A stretch of DNA of 45,751 bases from Candidatus Zhuqueibacterota bacterium (GCA_016929055.1 JAFGJN010000232.1:1-45751); one strand, 5' to 3'. Counted from the stretch's first letter, positions 16,861 through 24,890 are shown. The notes: generated by a model not told the origin, from the letters alone. Program-made: numbers and translations.

Positions 16861-16889
16861 AACATACTGATTTTTGCTCTTTGATGCAA
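16861..16889 (-). promoter_or_regulatory. Promoter of the subtilase gene
   Basis: On the minus strand: TTGCAT (16884-16889), a 17-base spacer, TATGTT (16861-16866). The expected start is near 16854, about 52 bases before the ATG at 16802. Confidence 0.5.
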
Positions 16890-16898
16890 GCAAAGAGC
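16876..16898. promoter_or_regulatory. Palindrome enclosing the -35 box of the subtilase promoter
   Basis: Perfect 8-base arms GCTCTTTG (16876-16883) and CAAAGAGC (16891-16898) with a 7-base centre that is almost exactly the -35 hexamer. No T-run follows on either strand, so it is not a terminator; it looks like a repressor operator. Confidence 0.45.
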
Positions 16899-16979
16899 GC
16901 CGCTGGTGGGGTTGGGGAATGAACAATCTATGCTCTTGCTGGGCTCGAAGGCGAAATAACGGGTGATGAGCGAGATGGA

Positions 16980-18227
16980 CTATTCATAGCGCAGAGCCTC
17001 GACCGGATCGACATACGCGGCTTTGCGGGCGGGGAAATAGCCGGCAACCAATCCAATCAATCCAAGTACAACGACAGATACCGCAACCACGCTGCCGTCC
17101 ATGAGTGGACGTCCGAGGAATTGCATCGCCCCTTCATTGGCGGGCAACAACCAGACCAATTTGATAACCCCTCGAGCCGCCAGCATGCCACTGAGGCCAC
17201 CGATGATGGAGATCAGCAGCGACTCAAAGATGACCTGGGCCATGATGTGACGGCGTTTGGCTCCGACAGCTCTTTTAACGCCAATTTCCTGCGTGCGTTC
17301 CTTGATGACCACATACATGATATTTGCTACACCGACACCGGCAACAACGAGTGTCATCATGCCCAAAACCCCGAGAAAGATGGTGATGCCGAAAAAAACC
17401 TTGTCCTGTTGCTTGATGAATTCGTCATAGTCCCAGATCTGCAGCGCTTTTTTATCGGTGGAATCGAAACGATTTTTTCTTCCCAAAACGCGAAGGAGTT
17501 CATTCTTGATCAACCCGGAATACCGATCGCTCTGGGGTTTGATATAGATGGAATGAAGGTAGCGATAGCCATAAATGCTTTGAAAGGTGGAAAAAGGAAT
17601 GACGGCTCGGCGGGTGTCGGGACCGTTGTTCATCGAGGTCTGCATTTTTTGCTGCATAATCCCGACTATACGAAACGGAACACCGTCGATGTCGACGCGT
17701 TCTCCTATCGGATTTTGCTTGTCAAAGAGTTCTTGAGCAATTTCAACTCCCAAAAAAACGACGCGGCGTTTCTCGAGCAAGTCGAGTTCATTGAGAAAGC
17801 GACCACCGGCAATCGGATACATACGCCGCATGAACTCGAAATTCGGATAGACGCCTTCCATGTAGGTCAGAGCGCTGCGGCTATTGCGTCGCAATTGGGT
17901 GTCGTATTTGCCGACCTGCGGACTGATCGAGGCGATTTCGGGGATGCTGCTTTTGAGCAATTCAACATCATCTTCCACCAATCGAATACGCCGTCCGATG
18001 GGCAATCCCCGATATTTGATTCCGGTTTGGCCGCCGTAGATTAAAAGCACTCGATCCGCAGCGTTGAGCAGACCTTCACGCATGCGAAATTCTAGCCCTG
18101 CTCCAAAGGACATGAGCAAAATAACAGTCAGCGTGCCCCAGGTGATGGCGAAAATGGTCAAAAAGGCGCGCAATTTTTGTCGGCGGATGTCTTGTAAAAA
18201 CTCGCGCAAAAAGATCCAGCTCGTCAT
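16980..18227 (-). CDS. MacB-type ABC transporter permease (FtsX family), second of two
   Basis: 415 residues with the MacB permease layout: one N-terminal membrane helix (about 20-42, AFLTIFAITWGTLTVILL), a long periplasmic domain (about 50-280), then three helices in the FtsX part (about 285-410) with the signature GVGVANIMYVVIKERTQEIGVKRAVGAKRRHI. No ATP-binding domain is fused. Such permeases move substrates or transmit force from cytoplasmic ATP hydrolysis to the periplasm, working with a MacA-like adaptor. GGAG lies ten bases before the ATG. It follows the first permease by 57 bases and resembles it strongly, suggesting a duplication and a possible heterodimer. Confidence 0.92.
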   Translation of the reverse strand: MTSWIFLREFLQDIRRQKLRAFLTIFAITWGTLTVILLMSFGAGLEFRMREGLLNAADRVLLIYGGQTGIKYRGLPIGRRIRLVEDDVELLKSSIPEIASISPQVGKYDTQLRRNSRSALTYMEGVYPNFEFMRRMYPIAGGRFLNELDLLEKRRVVFLGVEIAQELFDKQNPIGERVDIDGVPFRIVGIMQQKMQTSMNNGPDTRRAVIPFSTFQSIYGYRYLHSIYIKPQSDRYSGLIKNELLRVLGRKNRFDSTDKKALQIWDYDEFIKQQDKVFFGITIFLGVLGMMTLVVAGVGVANIMYVVIKERTQEIGVKRAVGAKRRHIMAQVIFESLLISIIGGLSGMLAARGVIKLVWLLPANEGAMQFLGRPLMDGSVVAVSVVVLGLIGLVAGYFPARKAAYVDPVEALRYE

Positions 18228-18284
18228 GTGACATGTTCTCCAGCTTGGCGCCCGGTTGGAAGGATCGAAGCAGCGTTTTTGCCG

Positions 18285-19523
18285 CTAATGGCGGATGGAA
18301 TCGATGATCACCATGTTGGCGGCTTTGCGGGCAGGGAAAAAGCCCGCCAGGATACCGATCAGTCCCAACAGAGCCACAGCGATAATCGCGATCGGCCAGG
18401 AAAGCGTGGGATCTCCGACATACTCTTCATAGGGCAACAAACCGATAGCCTTGACCAGCAAAAGTGAAAGGAAGAATCCGATGATGGCGCCCAAAGCGAT
18501 GATGATCAGAGATTCGGAGATGAATTGCCAAAGAATGGCTCGTTTCGGGGCCCCCACCGCTCTTCGAATACCGATTTCTCGAGTGCGTTCCTGAACGACC
18601 ACATACATAATATTCGCCAGCCCGATTCCTCCCACGATCAGCGTCATAGCTCCGATCAGTGCCATAAAAAGATTGAATCCGAGGCTGAAATAAAAGATAA
18701 ACTTGTCCATTTCGGATGTATCCCAGATATGGAAGGCCTGCTTGTCGCTCGGATCGAATTTGTATTTTTTTCCCAGAACCTGGTATAGTTGGGTTTTTGT
18801 GCTTTCGGTCAAATTAGGGTCGTGCATTTTGTAGACGATATTGTTCAAATAGCGATGGCCATATATGGATTGAAAAGTCGTGCTAGGAATAAAGATGCTC
18901 TCTTCATCGCGCATGCCATACGATGAATTTTGCACCTTTTTTCTGAGAACACCCACAACCAGAAAGGGAGAATCCTGGACATAGATAGTTTTGCCGATGG
19001 CGGATTCCTCTTGGCCGAAGAGAAAATCCTCGAGTTTATCGCCGATAAAAGCGATTCGGCGGCGTTGGGCAAGGTCCAATTCGTTTAGCCAGCGCCCGCC
19101 TTCCTGAGGCCAGAGATGGCGCATCTCTTGATATTCAATATCGACACCGCCGATATTGGCATTATAGACTTTATCCCGCAATCGGATCGGAACGCTCCAG
19201 CGTCGGTATTCCGGGGTGATAGAAGCGATGTTGGGTATTTCGCGCCGTAAAAGATCGGCATCTTCTTCACGGAAACGAATGGCGCGTCCGCGATTATACC
19301 CCTCGAAAGGTAGGCCGGTGCGACCGCCGAACAGAATGACGATTCCTTCGCCCATGCCGTGCATATTTTTGCTCATGGCGTCTTTAAGCCCGAATCCAAA
19401 CGCCAACAGAACCACCAGACTGATTGTGCCCCAGATGAGTCCGAACAGGGTCATAAAGGTGCGCGCCTTGTATTGCCTGAGGTAGGAAAAGATTTCGGAA
19501 AGAGTGTTCAAAAAATGGGCCAT
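18285..19523 (-). CDS. MacB-type ABC transporter permease (FtsX family), first of two
   Basis: 412 residues from the chosen ATG (19521-19523), which has AGAGGA upstream; the frame opens at a TTG at 19547 that would lengthen it by eight residues. Layout as in its neighbour: helix near 20-45 (FMTLFGLIWGTISLVVLLAFG), periplasmic domain, then the FtsX segment with GGIGLANIMYVVVQERTREIGIRRAVGAPKRAI and three helices. There is no ATPase domain. It lies 60 bases after the adaptor gene and 57 before the second permease, so adaptor and both permeases form one operon. The missing ATPase must be encoded elsewhere if this is an active transporter. Confidence 0.92.
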   Translation of the reverse strand: MAHFLNTLSEIFSYLRQYKARTFMTLFGLIWGTISLVVLLAFGFGLKDAMSKNMHGMGEGIVILFGGRTGLPFEGYNRGRAIRFREEDADLLRREIPNIASITPEYRRWSVPIRLRDKVYNANIGGVDIEYQEMRHLWPQEGGRWLNELDLAQRRRIAFIGDKLEDFLFGQEESAIGKTIYVQDSPFLVVGVLRKKVQNSSYGMRDEESIFIPSTTFQSIYGHRYLNNIVYKMHDPNLTESTKTQLYQVLGKKYKFDPSDKQAFHIWDTSEMDKFIFYFSLGFNLFMALIGAMTLIVGGIGLANIMYVVVQERTREIGIRRAVGAPKRAILWQFISESLIIIALGAIIGFFLSLLLVKAIGLLPYEEYVGDPTLSWPIAIIAVALLGLIGILAGFFPARKAANMVIIDSIRH

Positions 19524-19583
19524 GCCGATCAAATCCTCTGCGATCAATTGAACTTGGTGGGGTGGATCCGGGCAAAAAACCGC

Positions 19584-20690
19584 TCAGATGATTTCTTTGA
19601 CCTCTTTTTCCAGGACTTTTTGGCCTTCCTGCAGACCCGAGCAGATCTCGATTTGAATGGCATCGCTCAGTCCGGTTACGATGAATTGCTCGGTGCTTTC
19701 GCCAGCATCATCCAATAATCGCACAAAGGCGGAGTCGTTGCGAAAGGTCACCACCCGTTCCGGCAGAGAAAGCACGCTGTCTTTTTGGGCGATAATAATG
19801 TTGGCCGTCGCAGAAAAGCCGGCCCGCAAGACCGCTCCCTGGGCGTCAGTGATGCGAATTTTTACCGGGAAAACGGTGGTGTTGTCCTCCTTGTGCGCTT
19901 TGAGGGAAATCAAGGACAACTCGCCCTTGATCTCTTTTCCCGGCAAAGCGCCGATTTGCAGATCCACCGGCATGCCTTCCTGGATTTTGCCGACATCAAT
20001 TTCGTCAACCGTCCCTTCAAAAACGAGGTTTTTCATGTCGGCCATTTTCATCAATTCGGTTCCGGCCTGATATGATGTCAACGGTACCACCGGGTCGCCG
20101 ACATTCACCGAACGTTCGAGGATAAAACCGCTGATGGGCGCTTTGACCACCGTTTCAATATCTGTATCGGCAATCCGGACCTTTCCTTTTTCCAAAAGAT
20201 CCAATCTTTCGGATGCGATGCGGTGCTTGACCTGGGCTTCTTCAAATTGGGCGTTGGTTCTCTCAAAACTTTGGTCCGAGATCAGTCCCCGCTTTTGTAG
20301 CTGTTCCTGTCGGGACACCTCGCGCTGCAGACTTTCAAGATCGATGGTCTTCATCTCAACATCGCGTTTGGCTTCGGCCAATTCGAGGGGTGTGGGGTCG
20401 GGTTTGACTTCGAGGAGAGGTTCACCCTGCCGAACATAGCTGCCGACATCGGCATAGAGTTTGCCGACCACACCAGAAATTTTGGATTTGATTTCGATCT
20501 CATCGATCGGCTCGATCGAGCCAATCGCGAGCGCTTTCTGGACGATCGTCGTCCTTTTAATCGTTACGCTTTCGGGCCCCTGGGTTTGTGATTTTTCGTT
20601 TTTCGAGCGAATGACGAGAAAAACGATCGCGCAGATTGCCGTTAGGGCGATGAGGACAAATATTCGTCGTTTTTTGTTTGTCTTGGCCAT
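19584..20690 (-). CDS. MacA/HlyD-type periplasmic adaptor protein
   Basis: 368 residues. A membrane anchor sits at about 9-27 (IFVLIALTAICAIVFLVI). The first lipoyl half-motif follows (EIEIKSKISGVVGKLYADVGSYVRQGEPLLEV, about 60-95), then a helical hairpin (about 96-160, heptad-like), the second lipoyl half (VVKAPISGFILERSVNVGDPV, about 180-200), a beta-barrel domain and a membrane-proximal domain. It should bridge the inner-membrane permeases to an outer-membrane exit duct. GGAGG lies ten bases before the ATG. It is the first gene of the adaptor-permease-permease operon. A TolC-like gene is absent from the window. Confidence 0.92.
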   Translation of the reverse strand: MAKTNKKRRIFVLIALTAICAIVFLVIRSKNEKSQTQGPESVTIKRTTIVQKALAIGSIEPIDEIEIKSKISGVVGKLYADVGSYVRQGEPLLEVKPDPTPLELAEAKRDVEMKTIDLESLQREVSRQEQLQKRGLISDQSFERTNAQFEEAQVKHRIASERLDLLEKGKVRIADTDIETVVKAPISGFILERSVNVGDPVVPLTSYQAGTELMKMADMKNLVFEGTVDEIDVGKIQEGMPVDLQIGALPGKEIKGELSLISLKAHKEDNTTVFPVKIRITDAQGAVLRAGFSATANIIIAQKDSVLSLPERVVTFRNDSAFVRLLDDAGESTEQFIVTGLSDAIQIEICSGLQEGQKVLEKEVKEII

Positions 20691-20817
20691 GAACCGCTAT
20701 CCTCCGTATTTGATTACGTGTTTTATACGCGGCTTGGTGTGCTTTGTTACAAACCAAAGGCAAACAGGGGAAAAGATCTTTTATGGCAAGAGGGAAGCAG
20801 TAAGGTTAGATGATCGG

Positions 20818-20848
20818 TCCGGGCGACCGCCCTCGGCAGCCGCCCGGA
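20818..20848. terminator. GC-rich hairpin after pepD, possible terminator
   Basis: Perfect 8-base arms TCCGGGCG (20818-20825) and CGCCCGGA (20841-20848), with further pairing inside. It starts about 14 bases after the pepD stop on the minus strand. No T-run follows in that direction, so termination would be non-classical; it may instead protect the mRNA end. Confidence 0.35.
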
Positions 20849-20861
20849 TTTGGATCGAAAC

Positions 20862-22313
20862 TCAGGCGAGTTTTTCCAGTATTTTGAGGACATGCTTGAA
20901 AAAAACATCAACCGATTCGACATGTACTCGTTCATCCGGAGAGTGGGGATGTTTAAGGGTCGGTCCCAGAGAGATCATATCCATACCCGGAAATTTTTCT
21001 CCGATCAACCCGCATTCCAGCCCCGCATGGATGGCTTCGTATTTGGCTTCTTTGCCCGTCACCTCTTTATAGGTTTTCGACGAAATCTTGAGAATTTCAG
21101 AATCGAGGTCGGGCATCCAGCCTGGGTAACCTTCCGGCTGCTCGACTTTGGCCTGAGCCATCTCGGCGATTGCCACCAGCTTGTCGCGCGTCGCTTTTAG
21201 GGCCGACATGTTGGAACTGCGGCTGCTGAGGTGCAGTTTGATTTTATCTTTGTCGCATTTTACCGAGGCGACATTGTTCGATGTTTCGACCAGCCCCTTG
21301 ATGTCGCGGCTCATGGCCAGTGGACCATGTGGCAAGGCGAAAATGAGAGCCAACAGCCGATTTTGTGAATCAGGGTCGAGTACCTGAGGCAGGTTTCCAT
21401 CGGCTTTTTTAACTGCAATTTGGATATTTTTTTCCACTGGATTGAACTCGATCCGAATATCCTTGATTGCTTTTGCCATCCAATCCTCAACGGTTTTGAC
21501 CTGATCCTTTTTAACGACGATCCGGGCCATCGCTTCCCGTGGGATGGCATTGTGCTTGTCGCCCCCTTCCAGGCAGGCGAGTTCAAAGGGCAGAGTTTTT
21601 TGCAACTGATACAGCAGACGGTTGAGAATTTTGACGGCATTTCCTCGGCCTTCGTGGATATCGATTCCCGAGTGACCGCCTCGCAAGCCGCTGAGATGCA
21701 CTTCAACGGCGGTGTCACCCCTGGGAGCTTGATAGTTTACCGGAAGATGGATGTGCGAGTCCGCACCGCCGGCACAACCGATTGAAAAAACGCCCAGATC
21801 TTCGCTGTCCATGTTGATCAGGGTGCGCCCCTGCAGCCAATCGGGGGAGAGGCTCATGGCGCCGACCAGGCCTCGCTCTTCATCGACTGTAAAGAGCGCT
21901 TCGATGGGTCCGTGCACCAGATTGTCGTCTTCGAGGATGGCCAAAGCGGCGGCGACACCGATGCCGTTGTCTGCGCCCAGTGTCGTGCCATCCGCCTTTA
22001 ACCACTCGCCATCGATGACCAGCTCGATGGGGTCTTTGTCAAAGTCGAAGGTTTTGTCCGAATTTTTTTCGCAGACCATGTCGAGATGACCCTGCAAAAC
22101 CACTGTGGGCGCTTTTTCGTGTCCCGGAGTAGCGGCTTTTCGGATCAGGACATTGTCGACAGAATCTTTATCATAGTCGAGCCCCAATTTCTCTGCCACC
22201 GAGACCACATATTCCGCGATTTTTTCTTCTTTTCCCGAGGGGTGTGGAATTTTTCGGATTTCGTCAAAATATTTCCACAAGAGTTTCGGTTCAAGGTCTT
22301 TGAGGATTGACAT
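20862..22313 (-). CDS. pepD: Aminoacyl-histidine dipeptidase (peptidase M20C)
   Basis: 483 residues, the usual PepD length. It hydrolyses dipeptides such as Xaa-His in the cytoplasm. Zinc-site motifs are visible: VLQGHLDMVCE (His and Asp), LGADNGIGVA (bridging Asp), FTVDEERGLVGA (catalytic Glu plus ligand), NMDSEDLG, and HPHSPDERV near the C-terminus. The dimerisation domain lies about 190-390. The ATG at 22311-22313 is chosen because AGGAGGT lies just upstream; the GTG two codons earlier would sit inside that site. It is downstream of the esterase gene but separated from it by a very strong hairpin, so it probably has its own promoter. Confidence 0.97.
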   Translation of the reverse strand: MSILKDLEPKLLWKYFDEIRKIPHPSGKEEKIAEYVVSVAEKLGLDYDKDSVDNVLIRKAATPGHEKAPTVVLQGHLDMVCEKNSDKTFDFDKDPIELVIDGEWLKADGTTLGADNGIGVAAALAILEDDNLVHGPIEALFTVDEERGLVGAMSLSPDWLQGRTLINMDSEDLGVFSIGCAGGADSHIHLPVNYQAPRGDTAVEVHLSGLRGGHSGIDIHEGRGNAVKILNRLLYQLQKTLPFELACLEGGDKHNAIPREAMARIVVKKDQVKTVEDWMAKAIKDIRIEFNPVEKNIQIAVKKADGNLPQVLDPDSQNRLLALIFALPHGPLAMSRDIKGLVETSNNVASVKCDKDKIKLHLSSRSSNMSALKATRDKLVAIAEMAQAKVEQPEGYPGWMPDLDSEILKISSKTYKEVTGKEAKYEAIHAGLECGLIGEKFPGMDMISLGPTLKHPHSPDERVHVESVDVFFKHVLKILEKLA

Positions 22314-22422
22314 GACCACCTCCTGTACTGATAATCAATGATTGGGTTTGATTAAATTTATACAATCTTTTCAAGATACGGTTCCCAAAGCGAAATCGCA
22401 AGCACAGTCTGCCGTTGTGAAG

Positions 22423-22461
22423 ACTCCCCGGATTCGGTGCGAAGCACCGAATCCGGGGAGT
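22423..22461. terminator. Perfect 18-base-pair hairpin between esterase and pepD
   Basis: The arms at 22423-22440 and 22444-22461 are perfect reverse complements over 18 bases with a 3-base loop (GAA). It starts 7 bases after the esterase stop on the minus strand. There is no U-tract in that direction; on the plus strand TGTTTTCT follows. It probably ends or protects the esterase mRNA. Confidence 0.5.
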
Positions 22462-22467
22462 TGTTTT

Positions 22468-23358
22468 CTAGTTGCGGCGAAAATTTCGGCCGATAAAATG
22501 CAGCGCTTCCGGCAGGTTGTCGCGCCAATAAGACCAGCTATGCCTGCCCTCGCGCATGCGAAATTCATGGGGAATGGCGCGTTCCAGCCAGTCGATGTGC
22601 AACCGGCAGTTGGCCGCTGCGAGAAAGTCGTCGTCGCCGCAGTCCAAATAATAGCGGACGGAATTGAAGGCCTCTTTGGGCAAAGTGGTGGCCAAATGAA
22701 AGGGGCTATTGGCATGAAAATGTTCGGTCAGCCGATCGGCTCCCCGCAAATCCGATCCCAGCAGGGATCCGAAGCGTTCCTGATAGGCCTCATCTTCCAT
22801 TTCTTGCATATCTTTGTCGCTGATCAGTGCGGCGCTGAGCGCTGCACAGGCGCTGAACAGTTCGGGATGATGAAAACACAAGAGCAGTGCCCCATGTCCA
22901 CCCATAGAAAGACCAGCGACGGCGCGCATTTCCTTTTGTGGCCTGGTGCGATAGTTGATATCGATATAGGGGATAAATTCTTGAATCAGCATCTCTTGGT
23001 AGCGAACGGTTCCGGAGCTGTTGTTGATATACCAGTCGTTGCCCGCATCGGGCATCACGACGATCATTTCGGGCAACTCGCCGCTTTGAATTCCGCGATT
23101 CAGGGTTTGGTGTGCTTCGCCGAATTGGATCCAGTCGGTTTCACAACCATAGAGCCCATGCAGGAGATAGACGACCGGATAGCGTCTTTGATCCGTTTCA
23201 TAGCCTGGCGGCAGATAGACGCTATAGTTTACTGAACGGGTGAGGGTTTTGCTGGGCATTTGTCGGCTTTCCAGCACGGTGCCATTTCGTTGTGCGGGTA
23301 AGGTTTTCGCCGCCATCAGGATGATGAGCAGCAGCGAAAAGAATCGAATCGTTTTCAT
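22468..23358 (-). CDS. Secreted esterase D-type alpha/beta hydrolase
   Basis: 296 residues. The signal peptide is MKTIRFFSLLLIILMAAKTLPA. The alpha/beta hydrolase fold of the putative-esterase family (Esterase D, feruloyl esterase, antigen 85 group) shows YPVVYLLHGLYG, the nucleophile in GLSMGGHGA, a likely Asp in YYLDCGDDDF and a likely His in REGRHSWSYW. It would act in the periplasm or outside on carboxyl esters, for example acyl or feruloyl groups on polysaccharide; the substrate is not predictable. The frame reaches 23541, but the ATG at 23356-23358 has GGAG seven bases upstream, gives the signal peptide, and removes overlap with the asparaginase gene, which ends 16 bases before. Confidence 0.9.
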   Translation of the reverse strand: MKTIRFFSLLLIILMAAKTLPAQRNGTVLESRQMPSKTLTRSVNYSVYLPPGYETDQRRYPVVYLLHGLYGCETDWIQFGEAHQTLNRGIQSGELPEMIVVMPDAGNDWYINNSSGTVRYQEMLIQEFIPYIDINYRTRPQKEMRAVAGLSMGGHGALLLCFHHPELFSACAALSAALISDKDMQEMEDEAYQERFGSLLGSDLRGADRLTEHFHANSPFHLATTLPKEAFNSVRYYLDCGDDDFLAAANCRLHIDWLERAIPHEFRMREGRHSWSYWRDNLPEALHFIGRNFRRN

Positions 23359-23374
23359 CGTCTGTCTCCAGGAG

Positions 23375-23896
23375 TTAGGGCCGATCATTGGGCAGAGTTT
23401 CAAAAGTTCCGAGATCGCGATTTTTTTTGACGCTGGGCAGTGGGTGGATTTTGCTGTGCATGGAAATATAGACCCCGGGGTTGAGTAAAAAGGCGGCCAT
23501 GATCGCTTCGGTGAAATTTTGCAGCGCATCCGAGTCCTCAAACCCGAATGGCTTCATCGCGCCGGTCAGAATCACCGGCACTGATAAAGTCGGCAAATTG
23601 TCATGTAAAAAGCGGGCGGTAATCTCCATGGTGTCGGTTCCGTGCAGAATCACAATCGGAACTTGTTCTTCCAACGCGGTTTCGGCTGCCAAAAGAATCA
23701 TTCGCCGGTCTTTGTCGGTCATGTCGAGCGAATCTTTGCACAAGAGGTCGCGGTGCGAAACCTCGGTGTAGGGAAGCCGAAGCCGCTTGAGCAGGCGAAA
23801 CAAGACGGATCCGCGGTTGCTTAGGGTGCCGCTTTGCTCATCATAGATTTTTTCGATGGTCCCGCCGGTGGTTATGACAATCAATTTGCGCTTCAT
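23375..23896 (-). CDS. Compact single-domain asparaginase-like protein
   Basis: About 173 residues, half the usual 330 of type I/II asparaginases. The N-terminal catalytic motifs are present: ITTGGTIEK (first active-site Thr), ILHGTDTMEITA (Thr-Asp pair) and VILTGAMKPFGFEDSD. The C-terminal domain is absent. Short asparaginase-domain proteins of this size occur in several bacterial groups, so this is probably a compact family and not a broken gene; the C-terminus ends cleanly. The frame extends to 24010, but the ATG at 23894-23896 begins directly before the conserved first strand (MKRKLIVITTGG). Asparagine hydrolysis in the cytoplasm is the likely role, not proven. It is the first gene before the esterase. 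Confidence 0.82.
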   Translation of the reverse strand: MKRKLIVITTGGTIEKIYDEQSGTLSNRGSVLFRLLKRLRLPYTEVSHRDLLCKDSLDMTDKDRRMILLAAETALEEQVPIVILHGTDTMEITARFLHDNLPTLSVPVILTGAMKPFGFEDSDALQNFTEAIMAAFLLNPGVYISMHSKIHPLPSVKKNRDLGTFETLPNDRP

Positions 23897-23936
23897 GGTG
23901 TGCTCTTTAGATTGAACAAGAGATAGGGGTTTTTTT

Positions 23937-23945
23937 TCTATACCA
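23937..23945 (-). promoter_or_regulatory. Extended -10 promoter of the asparaginase gene
   Basis: On the minus strand this reads TGGTATAGA, an extended -10 (TGn then TATAGA). The leader to the chosen ATG at 23896 would be about 34 bases. No good -35. Confidence 0.32.
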
Positions 23946-24099
23946 GAACAATTTAAGATAAATGCGGAATATTTCAACCCATCTTTTTGATCGATAACTG
24001 TTCGAGCCAAAAATCCCCGAGTGTTGCGGTTACAGGCGGATCGGTAGAAACAAACAGAGCTTTGAAAGCTGTTTGTGGTGACCGAGCAACAGATTTTGC

Positions 24100-24128
24100 T
24101 TGACAGGGACGGACATTTTTATTAGCTT
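24100..24128 (+). promoter_or_regulatory. Consensus -35 promoter upstream of greA
   Basis: TTGACA (24100-24105), a 17-base spacer, TAGCTT (24123-24128). The expected start (about 24134-24136) coincides with the first base of a strong terminator stem, so most transcripts should be very short. Confidence 0.5.
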
Positions 24129-24134
24129 GAATAA

Positions 24135-24180
24135 GCAAACCGAATTGGAAAGCCGTTTTTCAATTCGGTTTGCCTTTTTT
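24135..24180 (+). terminator. Strong terminator at the start of the greA leader
   Basis: Perfect 13-base arms (24135-24147 and 24161-24173), extended by one G-U and three A-T pairs to a 17-pair stem with a 5-base loop, then CTTTTTT. It directly follows the promoter at 24100-24128 and precedes greA by about 155 bases. Confidence 0.72.
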
Positions 24181-24220
24181 ATGGATGTAAACAGCACCGG
24201 CCGTTTTTTGATTGCCGCGA

Positions 24221-24262
24221 AAAAAAGTCCGAACGAATAGGGCCCTGATCGTCGGCTTTTTT
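24221..24262. terminator. Bidirectional terminator-like hairpin before greA
   Basis: CCGA-a-CGA (24229-24236) pairs with TCGTCGG (24249-24255) with one bulge. Six A on the left and CTTTTTT on the right give it a T-tract on both strands. It may stop leader transcripts on the plus strand and antisense transcripts on the minus strand. Confidence 0.45.
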
Positions 24263-24334
24263 GTTTTGGACTCTGATCTGTTTCAAAAAGGACATAACGG
24301 AGGCAATACAAAATAGACAAAGGAGTAATCGGAT

Positions 24335-24805
24335 ATGAAGCCTGTCTATATTTCCCAGCAGCAGCACGATCAATTACAAGCCGAATTGCATGTTCTGAAA
24401 TATACGGAGCGCCCCAAAATCATTTCTGCTATTGCTGAAGCCCGTGAGCACGGGGATTTGCGTGAAAACGCCGAATATGCGGCGGCCAAAGAAAAACAAG
24501 TCCTGGTGGAACGCAAAATCAGCCGTTTGGAAGAGATGCTTTCGAGAGCTCGCCTACTCGACAGCGATCAAATGAACTCGGACCGGGTTCATGTTGGCCG
24601 CAAGGTCAAGCTGATCGATGTTGAAACTGAGGAAGAGATTCTCTATGAACTCGTGCCTTCGGCGGAATTTCTTGGAGATGAGTTGACAGCTGTTTCGGTC
24701 GATTCGCCGGTGGGCAAAGCCCTGGTCGGCAAGGCGATCGATGATATTGTTGAAATTCACGTCCCCGTGGGAGTTTTAAAATATCGCGTGACGGAAATTC
24801 TCTGA
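24335..24805 (+). CDS. greA: Transcript cleavage factor GreA
   Basis: 156 residues, close to 158 in E. coli. GreA enters the secondary channel of RNA polymerase and stimulates cleavage of backtracked RNA. The N-terminal coiled coil (about 8-75) carries the acidic tip HGDLRENAEYAAA with D41 and E44, the catalytic pair, at the same numbers as in E. coli. The C-terminal FKBP-like domain (about 80-156) ends GKALVGKAIDD and VPVGVLKYRVTEI. AAGGAG lies eight bases before the ATG. The 3' neighbour starts 85 bases after it. The leader contains a promoter and two terminator-like hairpins, which suggests regulated read-through. Confidence 0.97.
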   Translation: MKPVYISQQQHDQLQAELHVLKYTERPKIISAIAEAREHGDLRENAEYAAAKEKQVLVERKISRLEEMLSRARLLDSDQMNSDRVHVGRKVKLIDVETEEEILYELVPSAEFLGDELTAVSVDSPVGKALVGKAIDDIVEIHVPVGVLKYRVTEIL

Positions 24806-24890
24806 TCCGCACTTTGCCGCCAGTTCGACCGGCTGATACCGGATTTTCAAGTGTTTCGGGCGCAGATGAGGGGCAAAATGTCAAGCTGAA

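Larger units (their letters stand above)
23897..24334. other. Divergent intergenic region upstream of greA (438 bases)
   Basis: It holds a minus-strand extended -10 (23937-23945), a plus-strand promoter (24100-24128), a strong plus-strand terminator (24135-24180), a second hairpin with A- and T-tracts on both sides (24221-24262), and the greA ribosome binding site AAGGAG (near 24319). Minus-strand open frames across it carry no start signals and are not called. Confidence 0.5.

Noticed and set aside
17121-18044. Plus-strand open frame of 307 codons
   Set aside because: It is the reverse complement of the second permease gene, which has clear FtsX motifs; the frame has odd composition and no known motif.
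22342-23235. Plus-strand open frame of 297 codons
   Set aside because: It runs through the perfect hairpin and the reverse strand of the esterase gene, whose catalytic motifs are clear.
24030-24320. Minus-strand open frame of 96 codons upstream of greA
   Set aside because: It crosses the promoter and both terminator-like hairpins of the greA leader and has no ribosome binding site.
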